Positions 6,981 through 10,271 of a DNA stretch of 10,271 nucleotides are shown here, in pieces. Below the pieces are notes generated by a model. That model searched no databases, was not told the origin of the DNA, and worked only from the letters and a program-made list of their open reading frames with translations. The DNA is taken from positions 1 through 10,271 of the forward strand of contig JALWUB010000502.1 in NCBI GenBank assembly GCA_026993275.1, in the 5' to 3' direction. Source of the DNA: Robiginitomaculum sp. (GTDB taxonomy: Bacteria; Pseudomonadota; Alphaproteobacteria; Caulobacterales; Maricaulaceae). The position numbers and the translations under genes are program-made. Positions within the stretch are counted from its first letter, which is position 1. Each line of letters opens with the position of its first letter.

Positions 6981-7220
6981 CTACTTGGCGCCGGGCTCTT
7001 TCATGGCGCTGCTCATCATGCCCATGAATTGCTCGCTCATCTTGCCGCCAAGGCTCATCCACTGGCTCAGCAGGGCCTCGGGCGAGGCATTGGCCAGGCC
7101 TTCGCTCATGCGCTTGCCGATTTCTTCGGTCATGGCCTTGTTGAGCGCACTGACATCAGGCAGGCCAAAAAAGGCCCGCGCTTCTTCCGGCGTGGCGGTA
7201 ATATCGATTTTGACCTTCAT
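6981..7220 (-). CDS. DUF6489-like small protein of unknown function
   Basis: This 79-residue protein begins MKVKIDITATPEEARAFFGL and continues PDVSALNKAM, which I recognise as the N-terminal pattern of DUF6489, a small uncharacterised alphaproteobacterial family; the recognition is from memory. After a beta-strand-like start (KVKIDI), a TPEEA helix cap and a GLPDV turn, the rest looks helical and Met-rich, with an amphipathic tail (QWMSLGGKMSEQFMGMMSSAMK) that might mediate self-association or surface binding. There is no signal peptide or transmembrane segment, so it is likely cytoplasmic. The ATG at 7220 has GAGGG (plus-strand 7229-7233) eight bases upstream; a longer frame adds 14 residues across that site and is disfavoured. 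It precedes mnmE by 2 bases, suggesting co-expression with tRNA modification, but its function is unknown. Confidence 0.8.
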   Translation of the reverse strand: MKVKIDITATPEEARAFFGLPDVSALNKAMTEEIGKRMSEGLANASPEALLSQWMSLGGKMSEQFMGMMSSAMKEPGAK

Positions 7221-7238
7221 GGCAATTGCCCTCATACT
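7210..7238 (+). promoter_or_regulatory. Candidate promoter of the dienelactone hydrolase gene, with palindrome in the spacer
   Basis: TTGACC (7210-7215) and CATACT (7233-7238) are 17 bases apart and match the sigma70-type consensus at 5/6 and 4/6 positions. A start near 7245 would leave a leader of about 33 bases before the ATG at 7278. The spacer contains the perfect palindrome GGCAATTGCC (7221-7230), an operator-like placement. The -35 lies inside the first codons of the divergent DUF6489-like gene. No clear promoter for the - strand pair was found in this 57-base gap. Confidence 0.45.
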
Positions 7239-7277
7239 TGCGTATCTCAACCCTATCACCATGCGGAGCGCTAATCC

Positions 7278-7976
7278 ATGTCCAGTTCAATGCAAATTCA
7301 GGTTCCAGATGGCTCGTTTGGCGGCTACCTATCCCTGCCGGCCCAGACGCCAGCGCCGGGCGTCGTCGTGTTGCAGGAAATCTTCGGCGTCAACCAGGTG
7401 ATGCGCGACACCTGCGACTGGCTGGCCGAAAACGGCTTTGCCGCCTTTTGCCCGGACCTGTTCTGGCGTATCGAGCCGGGCATTGATCTGACCGACCAGA
7501 ATGATGCCGACCTGAAGCGCGCCTTCGAGCTTTTCGGCCTTTTTGACGTCAAAACAGGTATGACCGACATTGCCGCCAGTCTTACCGCCCTGCGCCAGCA
7601 CCCGGCCTGTGCAGGCAAGGCAGGAACGATCGGCTATTGCCTGGGCGGCCGCCTGGCCTACCTTGCCTCGACCCGCACTGATACCGAAGCCTCGGTTTCC
7701 TATTATGGCGTGGCCATCAAGGACTCGCTTGACGAGGCCAGAAACATCAAGACCCCGCTCATGCTGCACATTGCGGGCCAGGATGAATTTGTGCCGCCAG
7801 AGGACCAGAAAACCGTCATTTCTGCCCTGCAATCCAACCCTCTGGTGACAATTTACACCTATCCGGACTGCCACCATGCCTTCGCCCGGCCCGGCGGGGC
7901 CCATTACGACGCTGAAGCGGCAAAGCTGGCCAATGCACGCTCCCTGTCCTTCCTGCATGCGGCGCTCGATAGCTGA
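7278..7976 (+). CDS. Dienelactone hydrolase family protein
   Basis: An alpha/beta hydrolase of the dienelactone hydrolase family, 232 residues, close to the family's usual length. The type enzyme opens dienelactone to maleylacetate in chlorocatechol degradation, but most chromosomal homologues have unknown substrates. The catalytic triad is readable: nucleophile Cys121 in GYCLGG, Asp169 in GQDEFVP, His200 in HHAFARP, with the activating Glu34 in LQEIFGVN. Spacing is nearly that of the Pseudomonas enzyme (Cys123/Asp171/His202), so it should be active. No signal peptide is seen, implying a cytoplasmic enzyme. The ATG at 7278 has GGAG (7265-7268) nine bases upstream; Met5 is an alternative. It is transcribed against its neighbours on both sides and has no chloroaromatic pathway genes beside it, so I do not assign a catabolic role. 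Confidence 0.9.
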   Translation: MSSSMQIQVPDGSFGGYLSLPAQTPAPGVVVLQEIFGVNQVMRDTCDWLAENGFAAFCPDLFWRIEPGIDLTDQNDADLKRAFELFGLFDVKTGMTDIAASLTALRQHPACAGKAGTIGYCLGGRLAYLASTRTDTEASVSYYGVAIKDSLDEARNIKTPLMLHIAGQDEFVPPEDQKTVISALQSNPLVTIYTYPDCHHAFARPGGAHYDAEAAKLANARSLSFLHAALDS

Positions 7977-7999
7977 TGCGCGGCCCTGATGATGGCCTG

Positions 8000-8029
8000 C
8001 CCGGCAGATCACCGAATGGTCTGACCGGG
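8000..8029. terminator. Possible hairpin between convergent hydrolase and GST genes
   Basis: CCCGG (8000-8004) pairs with CCGGG (8025-8029), continued by CAGA (8005-8008) with TCTG (8020-8023) across one bulged A, and two more inner pairs. It lies in the 60-base gap between convergent stop codons, where a shared terminator would be expected. No proper T-run follows on either strand (only ACTTT at 8034-8038 on +), so the call is weak. Confidence 0.35.
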
Positions 8030-8036
8030 TAAGACT

Positions 8037-8654
8037 TTACCGGGCGATGGCGCGCCTCCAGGCCGGGCGCTCCGAAAGCGCGGCCCAATAGGCGGACACG
8101 TTTTGCGGCGCCAGGTCATCAAGGGCGCCGGTCATGTGAAGAACGAACAGGACATAGCCGACAGAAATGTCGGCGGCGCTGAAGCCGCGCGCCAGAATGC
8201 TGTCTTCGCGTTTCAGGCTGTCGCCCAGCAGCGCACAGGCACGTTTCAGATTGTCAGCGGCCCACTCAGCAATGGCCGCATTGCGCTGGGCTTCGGGCAA
8301 GAGCAGCCTGTGGCCCACAAACAGCGACATATACATGCCAAACATGGCTTCGCCGCCATGAAGCCATTGCAAATAAGGCCCGTATTCATCGTCCTGCACG
8401 GGACAGGCCAGGTCTGACGGCCCGTACCGGTGCAGCAGATAGTCCATGATGGCCGTGGATTCGAGGATCGTCTGGCCGTCATCCACAAGCGCCGGAACCT
8501 TTTGCAAGGGGTTGACCTTGCTGTATTCCGCGCCGCCCGTATCACCCATCTTGAAGGGCATGCTCCGCAATTCATAGGCAAGGCCCATTTCTTCCATCAG
8601 CCATAACGGCCGCAGGGAGCGGGTGCGCCGGGCATGGTAAAGAACAAGGTTCAT
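8037..8654 (-). CDS. Glutathione S-transferase family protein
   Basis: A 205-residue cytosolic-type glutathione S-transferase homologue. The thioredoxin-like N-terminal domain (about 1-80) starts MNLVLYHARRTRSLRPLWLM, with Ser13 in the position commonly used by bacterial GSTs to activate glutathione, then KVPALVDDG with the cis-proline Pro54, and the glutathione-binding pair Glu65-Ser66 (LESTAIMDYL). The helical C-terminal domain contains FSAADISVGYVL, the usual N-capping region. The substrate cannot be told from sequence; detoxification, isomerisation or peroxide reduction are all known in the family. The ATG at 8654 follows the rho stop by 10 bases, with AAGAG as a weak ribosome site, so it is likely transcribed with rho. 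It converges on the hydrolase gene. Confidence 0.9.
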   Translation of the reverse strand: MNLVLYHARRTRSLRPLWLMEEMGLAYELRSMPFKMGDTGGAEYSKVNPLQKVPALVDDGQTILESTAIMDYLLHRYGPSDLACPVQDDEYGPYLQWLHGGEAMFGMYMSLFVGHRLLLPEAQRNAAIAEWAADNLKRACALLGDSLKREDSILARGFSAADISVGYVLFVLHMTGALDDLAPQNVSAYWAALSERPAWRRAIAR

Positions 8655-8664
8655 CGTGCGGCTC

Positions 8665-9990
8665 TTATGTATTCATGCTTTCGAAAAACTCGGCATTGTT
8701 TTTGGTCTGGCGCAGTTTTTCCAGCAGGAACTCGATGGCATCCGTCGTGCCCATGGGGTTGAGAATGCGCCGCAACACAAACATTTTCTGCAACACGTCC
8801 CTGGGCACCAGAAGCTCTTCCTTGCGGGTGCCGGATTTGGTGACATCAATGGCCGGGAACACACGTTTGTCGGAAACCTTGCGATCAAGCACGATCTCGG
8901 AATTGCCGGTGCCCTTGAATTCTTCAAAAATCACTTCGTCCATGCGCGAGCCGGTGTCGATCAGCGCCGTCGAGATGATCGACAGCGAACCGCCATTTTC
9001 AATATTGCGGGCGGCGCCGAAAAACCGTTTTGGCCGTTGCAGTGCATTGGCGTCCACGCCGCCGGTCAGCACCTTGCCCGAAGACGGCACCACGGTGTTG
9101 TAGGCGCGGCCAAGACGCGTGATGGAATCGAGCAGGATCACCACATCACGGCCGTGCTCGACTAGGCGTTTGGCTTTTTCAATAACCATTTCAGCCACTT
9201 GCACATGCCGTGTCGCGGGCTCGTCAAAGGTCGAGGAAATCACCTCGCCCTTGACCGAGCGCTGCATGTCGGTGACCTCTTCGGGGCGCTCATCAATCAG
9301 CAGCACGATCAGATAGACTTCCGGGTGATTGGCCTCAATGGCGTGGGCGATATTTTGCAGCAACACCGTCTTGCCGGTGCGCGGCGGCGCGACGATGAGC
9401 GCGCGCTGCCCCTTGCCCAGAGGCGCGACAATGTCGATGACCCGGCCGGAGAGATCTTTCAGGGTCGGATCCTGAACCTCCATGACCATGTGCTCATCCG
9501 GGTAGAGCGGCGTCAGATTGTCGAAATGGACCTTGTGGCGGGCTTTTTCCGGCGCCTCGAAATTGATCGCATCAACCTTGACCAAGGCAAAATAGCGCTC
9601 CCCATCCCGTGGGCTTCTGATCTCGCCTTCCACGGTGTCGCCGGTGCGCAGGCCAAGTTTTCTGATTTGCGCAGGGCTGACATAGATATCGTCCGGCCCG
9701 GCCAGGTAATTCGCTTCCGGCGAGCGTAAGAACCCAAACCCGTCCTGCAGAGTCTCCAGCACGCCGCGGCCATGAATTTCCACATTGCGTTCGGCCAGGT
9801 CCTTGAGAATGGCAAACATGATGTCCTGCTTGCGCATGGTTGAGGCGTTCTCGATCTCCAGCTCTTCGGCCAGCGCCAGCAGGTCCTTGGGATCCTTTTC
9901 CTTCAATTCCTGCATGGTCATGCGAGTCATGCCGGCAGGCCGTTCCTTGACCTGAACAGCATTGGTTTCTTCGTTGTTTTCATCAGACAT
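8665..9990 (-). CDS. rho: Transcription termination factor Rho
   Basis: Rho is the hexameric RNA helicase that binds C-rich RNA and ends transcription. The 441-residue protein aligns with E. coli Rho over nearly its whole length. Visible: N-terminal helical region ([20 protein letters not shown]), RNA-binding cold-shock-like domain with DGFGFLR (83-89) and [12 protein letters not shown], Walker A APPRTGKT (201-208), DERPEEVT (233-240), [13 protein letters not shown] (286-298), secondary RNA-site loops [11 protein letters not shown] and [11 protein letters not shown], and the C-terminal GTRKEELL. The start is the ATG at 9990, with AGGGAG (plus-strand 10003-10008) upstream at a rather long 12-base spacing. 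About 20 acidic/polar residues precede the conserved domain, and Met21 is an alternative. An in-frame extension to 10137 is not supported. hemJ lies upstream and a GST gene downstream. Confidence 0.98.
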   Translation of the reverse strand: MSDENNEETNAVQVKERPAGMTRMTMQELKEKDPKDLLALAEELEIENASTMRKQDIMFAILKDLAERNVEIHGRGVLETLQDGFGFLRSPEANYLAGPDDIYVSPAQIRKLGLRTGDTVEGEIRSPRDGERYFALVKVDAINFEAPEKARHKVHFDNLTPLYPDEHMVMEVQDPTLKDLSGRVIDIVAPLGKGQRALIVAPPRTGKTVLLQNIAHAIEANHPEVYLIVLLIDERPEEVTDMQRSVKGEVISSTFDEPATRHVQVAEMVIEKAKRLVEHGRDVVILLDSITRLGRAYNTVVPSSGKVLTGGVDANALQRPKRFFGAARNIENGGSLSIISTALIDTGSRMDEVIFEEFKGTGNSEIVLDRKVSDKRVFPAIDVTKSGTRKEELLVPRDVLQKMFVLRRILNPMGTTDAIEFLLEKLRQTKNNAEFFESMNT

Positions 9991-10127
9991 GGGCGTCTGA
10001 AACTCCCTGGATTGTCTTGTAAGGGGCCAATGCGGCGCACGGCGCGCCGGATCGGAAAAGAGGATGGGTCTGAGCATTTGGAATGCTGGCGGCGCGTCCG
10101 CAGGACGCTCTCGCCAAAAGAAGACTC
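9991..10127 (-). promoter_or_regulatory. Structured rho leader with three hairpins
   Basis: The leader before rho contains three compact stem-loops: 10034-10048 (GGCGC/GCGCC), 10073-10087 (AGCATT/AATGCT around TGG) and 10094-10108 (GCGTCC/GGACGC around three bases). None is followed by a T-run, so they are not intrinsic terminators. In several bacteria rho is known to control itself by early termination in its leader; the long structured leader is compatible with that, but no proof is in the sequence. The leader has no stop codon in frame with rho, yet no ribosome site supports translation of it. Confidence 0.45.
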
Positions 10128-10156
10128 CTACAAGCATACAAGCCTGACCGCGTCAA
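10128..10156 (-). promoter_or_regulatory. Candidate rho promoter region
   Basis: On the - strand TTGACG (plus 10151-10156) is a good -35. Seventeen bases on, the -10 position reads TTGTAG (plus 10128-10133), a poor match, so the promoter call is tentative. The palindrome TGAC-CGC-GTCA (10145-10155) overlaps the -35, and TACAAGC occurs twice (10129-10135, 10137-10143) with an 8-base period across the -10 and spacer. GANTC sites flank it (10123-10127, 10164-10168). Confidence 0.35.
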
Positions 10157-10175
10157 GCCATGAGAGTCCTGACCC

Positions 10176-10271
10176 TCAATGGATCCAGACCACGGCAGTC
10201 AGGACAATGAAGATCATCAGCACCGCCGGGACTTCATTGATGACCCGCCAGGCCTTGCTGCTCAGAGGCCG
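10176..10271 (-). CDS. hemJ: Protoporphyrinogen oxidase HemJ, C-terminal fragment
   Basis: Only the last 31 codons and a TGA are in the window; the gene enters from the right edge. The fragment contains WRVINEVPAVLMIFIV followed by a hydrophobic run to the C-terminus, which matches the end of HemJ, the membrane haem-cofactor enzyme that oxidises protoporphyrinogen IX to protoporphyrin IX in haem synthesis in many alphaproteobacteria. The NEVP turn followed by a final transmembrane helix is the family's typical ending. A hemJ gene next to rho is a common alphaproteobacterial arrangement, which supports the call. The stop lies 185 bases before the rho start, on the same strand; no intrinsic terminator is seen between them. 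Confidence 0.82.
   Translation of the reverse strand, partial: RPLSSKAWRVINEVPAVLMIFIVLTAVVWIH

Noticed and set aside
6979..7062. 28-residue upstream extension of MnmE.
   Set aside because: It overlaps the 3' end of the DUF6489-like gene in another frame, and MnmE homology begins at the ATG at 6978.
5761..7401. A 546-codon + strand open frame antisense to mnmE and the DUF6489-like gene.
   Set aside because: mnmE has all family motifs on the other strand. The antisense protein has shadow-type composition and runs into the hydrolase gene out of frame.
9991..10137. In-frame 49-residue N-terminal extension of Rho from an ATG at 10137.
   Set aside because: No ribosome site precedes it, the translated sequence is unlike any Rho N-terminus, and ATG 9990 has AGGGAG upstream and a sensible start.
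10161..10178. Inverted repeat TGAGAGTC/GACCCTCA at the hemJ stop considered as a hemJ terminator.
   Set aside because: It would leave only a 2-base loop, contains a mismatch, and has no T-run on the - strand.

Overview
This is a GC-rich segment of an alphaproteobacterial chromosome, almost certainly close to the replication origin. Evidence: the linked block mnmE-mnmG-rsmG-parA-parB, two perfect copies of the chromosomal parS site TGTTTCACGTGAAACA, a convergent holA, and rho with hemJ behind it. The small protein upstream of mnmE resembles an alphaproteobacterial family (DUF6489). The order or genus cannot be fixed from the sequence alone.

Layout, left to right. (1) 1-921: holA (DNA polymerase III delta subunit) on +, lacking its N-terminus. 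(2) 922-1361: 440 bases with no convincing gene but rich in predicted RNA structure: a long imperfect hairpin, a strong 10-bp hairpin and, facing holA, an intrinsic terminator. (3) 1362-5539, - strand: mnmG, rsmG, parA, parB in transcription order, each overlapping the next (4, 8 and 4 bases), so probably translationally coupled. One parS lies inside rsmG and encodes residues of RsmG; the second lies between mnmE and mnmG. (4) 5629-7220, - strand: mnmE preceded 2 bases upstream by a small DUF6489-like gene. (5) 7278-7976, + strand: a dienelactone-hydrolase family enzyme, divergent from (4), with a candidate promoter that overlaps the DUF6489-like start. (6) 8037-9990, - strand: rho followed by a glutathione S-transferase homologue. 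(7) 9991-10175: a structured rho leader and candidate promoter. (8) 10176-10271: the C-terminus of hemJ.

The genes fall into three jobs. MnmE and MnmG form the complex that modifies U34 of tRNA, and RsmG methylates 16S rRNA. ParA, ParB and the two parS sites form the chromosome segregation system, all within about 4.3 kb. HolA and Rho serve replication and transcription termination. The hydrolase and the GST are accessory metabolic genes beside this conserved core. I saw no mobile element, CRISPR array, tRNA or rRNA. Nothing here amounts to a clearly new system; the most open questions are the structured gene-free segment at 922-1361, the rho leader, and the promoter/operator arrangement at 7210-7238.
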